From the NCBI GenBank assembly GCA_009746045.1, contig RPFO01000188.1:524516-586515 (forward strand): DNA of 62,000 nucleotides, written 5' to 3'. A model generated the notes under the pieces. The model did no database searches, was not told the DNA's origin, and worked only from the letters and a program-made list of their open reading frames with translations. Both the position numbers and the translations under genes were made by a program. Shown here in pieces: positions 12,501 through 24,500 of this stretch (position 1 is the first letter of the stretch; every line of letters begins with the position of its first letter). The stretch is from Mesostigma viride. Lineage: Eukaryota > Streptophyta > Mesostigmatophyceae > Mesostigmatales > Mesostigmataceae.

Positions 12501-15500
12501 AAAGGGAACATGTCTTTTTATTGTACATGAATTTTCCTTGGCCCCAGCATGGTGCTGCTATAAGCCAACCTGATGACTTTGTGTGCACCATATTTCGACA
12601 GTGAGGCAGCTTTTGAGACCTAGCACCTCAATGTATTGTAAAATGACATTTCTATTGGTATGAAGGCACTTCAATGGAATAAATCATAAAGCAAGGAAGG
12701 TAAACAGATATAGCGGCACCATCTCGCCGGATCTGGGACTGATGCCTCTCCGGGGTCCCTGTAAGTCAGTCTGCTTATGCCAGCTGCTCAGGTGTCAAGC
12801 CTTGCCAGGTCGCTGCGTGAATGATCTCGTTCATTGTCCACGATAGCTCTGTGGTGATTGACGTAATGGAAATGTGGGATTGGGAAGGTTGAGCATTTCG
12901 ACCTCCTGCAGCGCTGTTTTGTGCATTTGGTTAACCATTTTCAATGATGCCGTGGCCAACCCCTGCCCTATATAAAAGTCACTTTGTTCCTACAACAAGA
13001 GCAAGTGCAGCAGCACGGCCAGTAGCCAACCTGAAGCTGAGGTCATCCTATTTGGCCTTACTAGCATGGGCAAGTGCATTTCTCTTGGCTGATTAGGGGT
13101 CATATAAAGAAAGTGCATTGAGTGTACACGTATAGGGGTCATGTCACCATTTTGCATTGAGCTGGCACCCTGGCTCTGCTGCTTAATCCCGGCCAGTTAC
13201 CACTTCCATGCATGGCACCCTGCTTTTCCGAACCCACAGAGGCCTGTCCTCTAACCACCTGAGCGGCACCATCCCACCTCAGCTGGGATCTTTAGCCTCC
13301 CCGGAAGGGCTGTAAGTCAGTTTGCCTGTCCCCCCTGCTCATGTGGGTGTTCCAGGCAGAGTTCCTCCATCAAAGTAACTAAATGTTTCACATAGAAGAA
13401 ATGCAGTTCTCTTCGAGTGACAGAAGCCTAGAGACCAACGGGAAAGGTTATGGTTCAAGCAATCATGTTCTTCGTCCACAGGGATGAGCTTCTGAATGAA
13501 TGACACATTCGTACGCCCGTTTGCTCACCATAGTCACCAGCATCTTTGTTAAAACAATAAGTAGATGCATATAGACAGGTAGCGGTTACAGAACCGCTAT
13601 TAAGAACTCCTTAGGCATGGCTCGCGATTACCCAACCTCCCCTTCTAGCCCTCCGGTCCGCTAAAGAAGCACCATTTCCTTTCCCGTCAAAAGCTGTCCT
13701 GTCGCGATGGGCGCTCTCCGTTGCCAGAAAACAGATTTAATTCCCAGCGACTGTGAATGCACAAAAATTCATGCACTGTCGATCGACACAGCTCGCATTT
13801 TTGACCCCACTCGGGGGCCCCCGCTGACCTCGTTGCCGACCTCTTCTCTGGTCCGCTAAGGGGTGCTGTCGCGGAACACAAAGTCAAAGCAAAAGCTGCT
13901 GACTGGCACCGCTGATTCCAGCCGACGCCCAGTTTACAACTTTTTTGAAGAGCAATGCGATGTGGTGCTTATCACTATCCCCAGGCACCTATTCCCTGAG
14001 CTATTGCTCGTTTAATAATTTACCTGCAACGTGGTCTTGAAGGGGGCTGGCCTGCCGCCAGGCAGCGATTGGTGCTTGCACTTGTCACACAGGTACCGAG
14101 CCAACGATTGGGATGGTGGTAACGGAAATGGTAATTCCGGGCCGACCTGTACAACTCCTAAGGTCCACGGGAACCTGGACGTTAAGAACAGAATTGTGCA
14201 ATGTGCGTAGTGCAGAATCCAGCGGGTGTGTTGTGACATGTCGAGGGATTTCTTTTTGCATCGACTCAACCCACCTATGCTGAAAGGGAACATGTCTTTT
14301 TATTGTACATGAATTTTCCTTGGCCCCAGCATGGTGCTGCTATAAGCCAACCTGATGACTTTGTGTGCACCATATTTCGACAGTGAGGCAGCTTTTGAGA
14401 CCTAGCACCTCAATGTATTGTAAAATGACATTTCTATTGGTATGAAGGCACTTCAATGGAATAAATCATAAAGCAAGGAAGGTAAACAGATATAGCGGCA
14501 CCATCTCGCCGGATCTGGGACTGATGCCTCTCCGGGGTCCCTGTAAGTCAGTCTGCTTATGCCAGCTGCTCAGGTGTCAAGCCTTGCCAGGTCGCTGCGT
14601 GAATGATCTCGTTCATTGTCCACGATAGCTCTGTGGTGATTGACGTAATGGAAATGTGGGATTGGGAAGGTTAAGCATTTCGACCTCCTGCAGCGCTGTT
14701 TTGTGCATTTGGTTAACCATTTTCAATGATGCCGTGGCCAACCCCTGCCCTATATAAAAGTCACTTTGTTCCTACAACAAGAGCAAGTGCAGCAGCACGG
14801 CCAGTAGCCAACCTGAAGCTGAGGTCATCCTATTTGGCCTTACTAGCATGGGCAAGTGCATTTCTCTTGGCTGATTAGGGGTCATATAAAGAAAGTGCAT
14901 TGAGTGTACACGTATAGGGGTCATGTCACCATTTTGCATTGAGCTGGCACCCTGGCTCTGCTGCTTAATCCCGGCCAGTTACCACTTCCATGCATGGCAC
15001 CCTGCTTTTCCGAACCCACAGGTACCTGTCCTCTAACAGCCTGAGCGGCACCATCCCACCTCAGCTGGGATCTTTAGCCTCCCTGAATTGGCTGTAAGTC
15101 AGGTTGCCTGTCCCCCCTGCTCATGTGGGTATTCCAGGCAGAGTTCCTCCATCAAAGTAACTAAATGTTTCACATAGAAGAAATGCAGTTCTCTTCGAGT
15201 GACAGAAGCCTAGAGACCAACGGGAAAGGTTATGGTTCAAGCAATCATGTTCTTCGTCCACAGGGATGAGCTTCTGATGAATGACACATTCGTACACCCG
15301 TTTGCTCACCATAGTCACCAGCATCTTTGTTAAAACAATAAGTAGATGCATATAGACAGGTAGCGGTTACAGAACCGCTATTAAGAACTCCTTAGGCATG
15401 GCTCGCGATTACCCAACCTCCCCTTCCTGGCCCCGGTCCGCTAAAGAAGCACCATTTCCTTTCCCGTCAAAAGCTGTCCTGTCGCGATGGGCGCTCTCCG

Positions 15501-18500
15501 TTGCCAGAAAACAGATTTAATTCCCAGCGACTGTGAATGCACAAGAATTCATGCACTGTCGATCGACACAGCTCGCATTTTTGACCCCACTCGGGGGCCC
15601 CCGCTGACCTCGTTGCCGACCTCTTCTCTGGTCCGCTAAGGGGTGCTGTCGCGGAACACAAAGTCAAAGCAAAAGCTGCTGACTGGCACCGCTGATTCCA
15701 GCCGACGCCCAGTTTACAACTTTTTTGAAGAGCAATGCGATGTGGTGCTTATCACTATCCCCAGGCACCTATTCCCTGAGCTATTGCTCGTTTAATAATT
15801 TACCTGCAACGTGGTCTTGAAGGGGGCTGGCCTGCCGGCAGGCAGCGATTGGTGCTTGCACTTGTCACACAGGTACCGAGCCAACGATTGGGATGGTGGT
15901 AACCGAAATGGTAATTCCGGGCCGACCTGTGCAACTCCTAAGGTCCACGGGAACCTGGACGTTAAGAACAGAATTGTGCAATGTGCGTAGTGCAGAATCC
16001 AGCGGGTGTGTTGTGACATGTCGAGGGATTTCTTTTTGCATCGACTCACCCACCTATGCTGAAAGGGAACATGTCTTTTTATTGTACATGAATTTTCCTT
16101 GGCCCCAGCATGGTGCTGCTATAAGCCAACCTGATGACTTTGTGTGCACCATATTTCGACAGTGAGGCAGCTTTTGAGACCTAGCACCTCAATGTATTGT
16201 AAAATGACATTTCTATTGGTATGAAGGCACTTCAATGGAAAAAATAATAAATAATAATGGAATAAATCATAAAGCAAGGAAGGTAAACTGATATAGCGGC
16301 ACCATCTCGCTGGATCTGGAACTGATGCCTCTCCGGGGTCCCTGTAAGTCAGTCTGCTTATGCCAGCTGCTCAGGTGTCAAGCCTTGCCAGGTCGCTGCG
16401 TGAATGATCTCGTTCATTGTCCACGATAGCTCTGTGGTGATTGACGTAATGGAAATGTGGGATTGGGAAGGTTAAGCATTTCGACCTCCTGCAGCGCTGT
16501 TTTGTGCATTTGGTTAACCATTTTCAATGATGCCGTGGCCAACCCCTGCCCTATATAAAAGTCACTTTGTTCCTACAACAAGAGCAAGTGCAGCAGCACG
16601 GCCAGTAGCCAACCTGAAGCCGAGGTCATCCTATTTGGCCTTACTAGCATGGGCAAGTGCATTTCTCTTGGCTGATTAGGGGTCATATAAAGAAAGTGCA
16701 TTGAGTGTACACGTATAGGGGTCATGTCACCATTTTGCATTGAGCTGGCACCCTGGCTCTGCTGCTTAATCCCGGCCAGTTACCACTTCCATGCATGGCA
16801 CCCTGCTTTTCCGAACCCACAGGAGCCTGTCCTCTAACCACCTGAGCGGCACCATCCCACCTCAGCTGGGATCTTTAGCCTCCCTGCAAGGGCTGTAAGT
16901 CAGGTTGCCTGTCCCCCCTGCTCATGTGGGTATTCCAGGCAGAGTTCCTCCATCAAAGTAACTAAATGTTTCACATAGAAGAAATGCAGTTCTCTTCGAG
17001 TGACAGAAGCCTAGAGACCAACGGGAAAGGTTATGGTTCAAGCAATCATGTTCTTCGTCCACAGGGATGAGCTTCTGATGAATGACACATTCGTACACCC
17101 GCTTGCTCACCATAGTCACCAGCATCTTTGTTAAAACAATAAGTAGATGCATATAGACAGGTAGCGGTTACAGAACCGCTATTAAGAACTCCTTAGGCAT
17201 GGCTCGCGATTACCCAACCTCCCCTTCCTGGCCCTCCGGTCCGCTAAAGAAGCACCATTTCCTTTCCCGTCAAAAGCTGTCCTGTCGCGATGGGCGCTCT
17301 CCGTTGCCAGAAAACAGATTTAATTCCCAGCGACTGTGAATGCACAAAAATTCATGCACTGTCGATCAACACAGCTCGCATTTTTGACCCCACTCGGGGG
17401 CCCCCGCTGACCTCGTTGCCGACCTCTTCTCTGGTCCGCTAAGGGGTGCTGTCGCGGAACACAAAGTCAAAGCAAAAGCTGCTGACTGGCACCGCTGATT
17501 CCAGCCGACGCCCAGTTTACAACTTTTTTGAAGAGCAATGCGATGTGGTGCTTATCACTATCCCCAGGCACCTATTCTCTGAGCTATTGCTCGTTTAATA
17601 GTTTACCTGCAACGTGGTCTTGAAGGGGGCTGGCCTGCCGCCAGGCAGCGATTGGTGCTTGCACTTGTCACACAGGTACCGAGCCAACGATTGGGATGGT
17701 GGTAACCGAAATGGTAATTCCGGGCCGACCTGTGCAACTCCTAAGGTCCACGGGAACCTGGACGTTAAGAACAGAATTGTGCAATGTGCGTAGTGCAGAA
17801 TCCAGCGGGTGTGTTGTGACATGTCGAGGGATTTCTTTTTGCATCGACTCACCCACCTATGCTGAAAGGGAACATGTCTTTTTATTGTACATGAATTTTC
17901 CTTGGCCCCAGCATGGTGCTGCTATAAGCCAACCTGATGACTTTGTGTGCACCATATTTCGACAGTGAGGCAGCTTTTGAGACCTAGCACCTCAATGTAT
18001 TGTAAAATGACATTTCTATTGGTATGAAGGCACTTCAATGGAATAAATCATAAAGCAAGGAAGGTAAACTGATATAGCGGCACCATCTCGCCGGATCTGG
18101 AACTGATGCCTCTCCGGGGTCCCTGTAAGTCAGTCTGCTTATGCCAGCTGCTCAGGTGTCAAGCCTTGCCAGGTCACTGCGTGAATGATCTCGTTCATTG
18201 TCCACGATAGCTCTGTGGTGATTGACGTAATGGAAATGTGGGATTGGGAAGGTTAAGCATTTCGACCTCCTGCAGCGCTGTTTTGTGCATTTGGTTAACC
18301 ATTTTCAATGATGCCGTGGCCAACCCCTGCCCTATATAAAAGTCACTTTGTTCCTACAACAAGAGCAAGTGCAGCAGCACGGCCAGTAGCCAACCTGAAG
18401 CCGAGGTCATCCTATTTGGCCTTACTAGCATGGGCAAGTGCATTTCTCTTGGCTGATTAGGGGTCATATAAAGAAAGTGCATTGAGTGTACACGTATAGG

Positions 18501-21500
18501 GGTCATGTCACCATTTTGCATTGAGCTGGCACCCTGGCTCTGCTGCTTAATCCCGGCCAGTTACCACTTCCATGCATGGCACCCTGCTTTTCCGAACCCA
18601 CAGGAGCCTGTACTCTAACCACCTGAGCGGCACCATCCCACCTCAGCTGGGATCTTTAGCCTCCCTGAGTTGGCTGTAAGTCAGTTTGCCTGTCCCCCCT
18701 GCTCATGTGGGTATTCCAGGCAGAGTTCCTCCATCAAAGTAACTAAATGTTTCACATAGAAGAAATGCAGTTCTCTTCGAGTGACAGAAGCCTAGAGACC
18801 AACGGGAAAGGTTATGGTTCAAGCAATCATGTTCTTCGTCCACAGGGATGAGCTTCTGAATGAATGACACAATACCATGCATAATAACATCTAAATTATG
18901 TTCCTTGAGGTTGGCCTTTTTCTGAATCGCCGGCATCCACAATTTTTCGTATCGGTACGAACTATCGTGGGTGCCAGGAAGTGGTTAATATGGTACAAAC
19001 CTTTGTGCCGGATGACAAAAGGTAGCCGACCCTATTTACTAACTGTACCTGCTGGACCTTATCAGGCTGAAGAGAAAACAGGTGTGAGCTCTGTCAGGAT
19101 TATTACGACCCATGGTAGCCCTACGCACAGGAATGCGTATCTTCTGAATAAAGCACCACAGTGTTGAGATATAATTTGGTGAGCTCTGGTTTATTTTATC
19201 TATGCCTGACCTGCTGAGCTGAGAATGCAACATCGTATAGGAAAACTAGTTTTTTGGTAATATTTTATGCTGGTCCATGTACCTAGGTCAGCCCAGGTTG
19301 GGGCTGACTAGGAAAGTTGGTTGCCACAAAGGGTGGGCTTCCATTCTTCTAGAGAAGCAGGATTTGTTTTGGCCTCCCACTCACCCACCCTGGCAAAAGG
19401 GGTAGAGCAGGGGCACAGCAGCTGTGGGCTGGCCCTGCAATTTCACGTGCTCACCCTAGCATACGGATAGCGTGTTGCCATCTGGTAGACAAGTCTGTGT
19501 TATTCCACTGTACAGAGCTGGCATACACATCGTAATAAACTAGCCGGGTTTGCTACCAGGCAAATTTACCCACCCCTGTTACTTAATGTCCTGGATTTCG
19601 TGATAAAGCGTTTTGGGGTCAGTTGCTTAGCTGGTTGGCTAGCTGCGGCGATCTGCTAGCTTTCATGAAATTTCATGTGTAATAGAGCAGCAGCGAATTG
19701 AGGTCGCCGGGCTCACTGTTGGTTGATGAGGGCCCAGGCACGCTGACCTGCCCCCCCGTTTTTCTTAAGTGGCTGTAGTAACAATAATGGCTTGCATGTC
19801 ATTGCGTGTGGCAAACACTGAGAGCGTACAAGTAAAGGGGGGCTTTCGACGAGAAGACAACCTGGCAACAGGATGGTTGGTTTATACTCCAGGAGCAGTA
19901 CAGCCTTCCTGTGTGGTGTACGAAGTTAAGCTAACTTACCTAGGAGCCCGCACATTTAAGTGGCCAAGTTGGGCCGACTTCAACCAGGCACACACTTAGC
20001 CCGCAGCCAGGTACACGAGAATCCTTGACTAGAATCCAAGTGACAGGACCTTATATTCTGACATCATCCATACGAGCCCAATTCAGCAGTCCGTCATGTG
20101 GACTGACAACAACTAGGAAGAATGCAAAAGGACCTTGGGATGGGGAGGAGGAGCTGGCCGCTGCCATTGCGGCCCAGCTGGAGGATTCGATATCCGAGCC
20201 AGATGCCCCTTCAGCGATGCCTGCAGAAGAAACCAGGGGTGTTATGCCTCTGGCGGGAGGAGCCGGGGGGGCGAGGCGGGGCGGGGAGGAGGAAGAGGAC
20301 CCTGGCCCAGAGGAACCGGACATTGGGGTGATGAACTGCTACTGATTGCTCGAACCAGATGCGGGACTACTGCGCCTGCAAGCTTGCAGCCAGCTGTGCA
20401 AGGCAACAGCCAGACGGGCGTAGGAGCGGAGGCATGGTTGCTGGATCTGGGAAAGGTTGTTCCCAGCCCAGCTGCAGCGGCCAGCATTAGCAGGCTCACG
20501 CACAAACAGGGTCGCGCACAGTGGTTCGGCAGAGCCTGTCCTGGTGAGCAACACACTCGATGCCGAGTTGCCGACCCAGTGCTGCCAGTTGCTGACCCAG
20601 CGCTGGACTACGCCGAGAGCGTGGGCGGCAAGTTCATCCGCACTTGAAACTGCTAAATTTAGCACGAGGGGGTGGTCCGGACAGGGGGAGCGCCGCTGGC
20701 ATCCTCGACATCTTGGCCACACAGCTGGGGTACTGCTCAACGCCCCAGCTGGGGTCCAAATTGATTCTGGACTTGGCAGCACCTGAATACCTGAGGAAGC
20801 TGATCACTGTCTGTCAGCTGGTGGATGTGGGGTCGACGGGCTGGAAGCGAGCGCCGACAGCAATGCTGCCTTTCCAAAAGGGCGACGCTGCCGGCTCCGT
20901 GTGGTTCGCGCCGCGATGAATCTGGGAAAACCAGCTGAGCAGGGCCCTGGCAAGGGGAAGGGGCAGGGCGGCCCTCCAGCAAAAGCAAGGGTTGCCTTCT
21001 CCCACTACCTGCGCGTGACTGGTGGCAGCTTGTATGTTCTGGCCGTAGGCGCGATTGGTTGCGTCATGCACTAGATGCACGCACACTTGCCTGTCAAGCG
21101 GTTAGAGCTCTATACTGGACGGGGGGTTGTCGGCGCGCATGACCCGCCTGCTGAAGTGCCAGCCCGTGTGCTCGGGCCACTTCAGCGGGCGGCCCTACTG
21201 GGGATCTATGATGCTTGCCGATCGTTTGTCCGCCGGAATGGTGATTCCATATCTGCAGCGGTACGGATGGTAGTGGATGGGGGTGAGTATTCTGACGGAG
21301 CCCCTTACGAACAGCTGAATGCCGCATGCTTGGCAGTACCTGGTCCGGGCCGGGAGGGTGGCCAAGTGGATGTGCTAGACATATTTACCCCTGTTGGGGA
21401 ACCATTTTGAATGGTGAGAGTAAAATGATGCGGATGCTGACTCCTGTTAACCGGATCTCGCTGAGGTCCACGCGCGTGGCGCGCAGGTGTAATATGGAGG

Positions 21501-24500
21501 AGTGCGCCTGTGTCTGCCAAGCGTATGTGCGAAGGGAGTATGGAGCGGGGGATTTCGGGCGGATATTTTGCGGAGAAGCCGCCCACAGTGAAAGGCACTT
21601 TTGCCGTAGGGAAGCCAGATGGCCATCAGAGGCTGATAGTGGATAATCTGACTGGGAATCTCCACTTAATCGACCCCCCGCCCAATTTCCTACCCCACCT
21701 TGGTTGATTGGTGAACTGTTGTTGCGCGATGGGGCGGGAGTACCAGACATTGTTTCAGAGGCTGTGTGTGGATAATCAGCCTGGAATTATTAACCTCATC
21801 AATCCCCCACCCACTTTCCTCCCCCACCTTGGGGGTGATCGGTGAACTTTTGGTGCGCGCTGGGGAGGATGTCTTTGGGGGCGTGTCAGATCTGGATTCC
21901 TACTTCCACAGGCTCCGCCTGCCTACTTGGCTGCGGCCGTATTGTGCCTGGCTTCCCATGTGGTCAGATCTTGTGGGCCTGGTGGGGCCTCGTCGCAAGG
22001 TGTGGCCCTGGCTGTTGTGCTGGCCAAAGGGGAACAAGCTGGCAGTCGCGGTGGCTCAGTATGCCCACTCGTCCATTGTGTACCGGTGTGGCCCCAAGCC
22101 AGCTCTGAACCCAAGTCGGGGCCTGAGCATCAACATGTCAGCGCTGATCTTGGTGGGGGGTGTTGACGAGGCTGGATGGACCACCTGGCTTTGGCTGTAA
22201 GAAGACCTTGCTGCCCCGCTGGCGCCATCCGCCTGCGTCCAACCTTAGCAGGAGCTGGAGGGGATGCATGCCGTTACGCTGGATGACCTCCATTTCACCC
22301 ACTGTACTTGGGTGGACGGGGTGAATCAGCAGGTTGATTGCGTTCAGGCCGCGTATGCAGCCGTAGGGCTCGTGCAGAAGGCTGGCAACGTGGTACGGAC
22401 AACAGCAGTACAGACTGGGGTGCAGGCGGTGGAATAACTGCCCAGCAGAAAATTGGGGAGGTGATACCCATACCTGAACTGTCGTCGCGGTCATCGCCGC
22501 TACTGCCAGAATCTTGGATTGCGGTTTCACCTGCTACCGCGAATTGAGTGCCCTGCTCGGGAAATGGGTGGGGATGCACTTGCTCTGCCGCCCCATGCGG
22601 TCTGTGTGGTCTGAGACGTATCGGCTGCTAGCAGTCATGGTGGCATCTGCGGGCTCCCTGTTTGGGCGCCACTGGCGGCTCCCGGCGGGGGCCCGTGCGG
22701 AGCTGCAGGCGGCGATTGACCTGGCACTCTTTTCGAAGGCCGTCAGGGCCCGGCCTTTTTCTGGCCAGATCGTTGCCCTTGATGCTAGCAGCTCCGGGGG
22801 TGGGGTGGTGTACCGGGACCTACCGGCTGACGTCTGCGCCCGGCTGGCAACCCGTCGCGAGGCGCGGGGGTGGCAGACGACAGCCTTAACGTTGAAGGGG
22901 GAGGACTGGGATCTGGAGCGGATGGAGGCGGGGGATTACGACCAGCTGGGCACTGGCCACTGGTGGACGGCACTGTCCTACCGGTGGCGGGGGCAGCCTA
23001 AGCACATCAACATCAAGGAGGCGATAGCTGCGACGCAAGGCGTCGAGTGGTCGTGCTGGACCAAGGCGATATGTGGCCAGCGCATTGTCCGCCTTGTGGA
23101 CTCTAGCGCTGTGGTGGGGGCGTTTGTCAGAGGTCGGTCTTCATCCTACCGTCTAAACCAGATGATGCGTCGCTACTGCTCACTGTCACTGTCTGGAGAC
23201 CTGCACAGCCACTGGGTCTGGGTGGCTACCGCCCACAACCCCGCAGACCAGGCCAGCCGCACGTGAGGGCTGTCGGCCCTCGCCCTCGGCCTCTGCCCTT
23301 GCCCCTTCGCCATTTCCTGCCCTGTTGTAATTTCACGTCGACAAGTGCAGTTGATGTGCTGCTACTTTGCTGCCTTTTCAGCACGGTCTGCGCATGGCCA
23401 AGGCGCTAAGGCTGCGGTTTTGGGACGTAGCACATCCTGGCAATTGCCTTTTAGCAATTCAGGGCAATTTGTCGGCGCCTGGTGCTCAGCAACCCCACGC
23501 CTGCGCAGGGGCCGGTGCAGCCTGTCCGCGCCTGGGACGCCCTTTCGTTTTTGCCGATGTGACGCCTGACGGCTGGCCGGGCCCGCTGCACGTCTTTTCC
23601 TTACGCTAGCAGCCGTGCTAGGCCGGGTGGGAAGCGGTGCAGGCACCTCCGGGGCGGGTTTTCTGTGCACAATGGCCGACACGGGAGTGGCCGGGAGCAG
23701 CGTCCAGTTTTTTACGCCATTTTGTTTTTATCTCTCGACTTTCAGCTATCAACTGACCTCACCCTTGTGTGGGAGGTCAGGGGGGAAATGGCTAGACTAA
23801 CCCGAGGGTGAACCTGGGTTGGGACAAAGTACCCCCATAGCTAGAGTAGTAGTATATATTTTAGTAACACAAGTCATACGTAATTTTCGCATGTAGCCAC
23901 GTAGGGAGATGTGGGTAGAGCAGGGGCACAGCAGCTGTGAGCTGACCCTGCAAATCAAACTCAATAGGTAATCACCCTAGCATACGGATGGCCGCCTGTG
24001 GCCATCCGGTAGACAACTCTGTGTAATTCCACCGTATAGAGCTAGCACACAAATGTAATAAAGTGTTTCTATTTTTGCCCTTGCTTTACTTTGCATGCAT
24101 GACACCACAAAATATCAAGTTTACTACTAAATATGTCTGCTAGTTCTTTACGGTGGAATAAAACAGACTTGTCTACCGGATGGCCACACGGCCATCCGTA
24201 TACTCGGGTGAGCACACTATGGAGGTTGCAGGGCCAGCTCACAGCTGCTGTGCCCCTGCTCTACCCCCTTTTGCCAGGGGTGGGTTGGTTGGACGCAAAA
24301 GAAACAACCTGCTTCCCTATCGAATTCAATCCCACTTTTTATGGCCACCACCTTGCCTAGCCATCCCCAACATGGGCTGACCTGTGAAAATATGCCAGCA
24401 TGAAATATTATTCGTAAAAGTATTTTTGCTACTGTATATGGCGTTGCATTCTCAGCTCAGCAGGTTAGGCATAGATAATAGGAGCAGGAGCTCACCAAAT

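Larger units (their letters stand above)
12176..13633 (+). repeat. LRR tandem unit 2
   Basis: Nearly identical to unit 1, with a few substitutions. The intact exon is at 13240. It is preceded by the same 120-bp lead sequence as unit 1 and followed by a 323-bp spacer shared with units 3 and 4. Confidence 0.85.
13957..15413 (+). repeat. LRR tandem unit 3
   Basis: Preceded by the 323-bp spacer ending ttttttgaagagcaatgcga. Carries one extra base near 14268, which alters the chance reading frames only. The intact exon at 15022 differs from its neighbours at variable positions. Confidence 0.85.
15737..17214 (+). repeat. LRR tandem unit 4
   Basis: Same organisation as unit 3. About 22 bases of A/T-rich sequence are inserted at 16240-16261. 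The acceptor before its decayed exon has changed from cag to ctg (about 16288-16290). Confidence 0.85.
17540..18870 (+). repeat. LRR tandem unit 5 (3' shorter)
   Basis: Shares the cag-to-ctg acceptor change with unit 4, so it descends from unit 4 or a common parent. Homology to the other units stops at 18870. Beyond that it continues into sequence related to 4310-4770, the flank of the ancestral block. Confidence 0.85.
20100..23860 (+). mobile_element. DIRS-like tyrosine-recombinase retrotransposon, decayed
   Basis: Contains, in order, an acidic Gag-like frame (20025-20345), further Gag-like sequence around 20640-21410, a broken reverse transcriptase, an RNase H frame and a tyrosine-recombinase remnant. 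This order (gag, RT, RNase H, YR) and the RT/RNase H sequence type are characteristic of DIRS elements. No protease or integrase is present. The 3' end (about 23720-23860) is shared with a second copy ending near 28475. Exact termini were not found. Confidence 0.65.

Noticed and set aside
10217-18000. Repeated 60-93 codon frames in every LRR unit, on both strands
   Set aside because: They are shadows of DNA-level repetition. Overlapping frames on both strands are equally conserved, single changes create or destroy them between copies, and none resembles a protein family.
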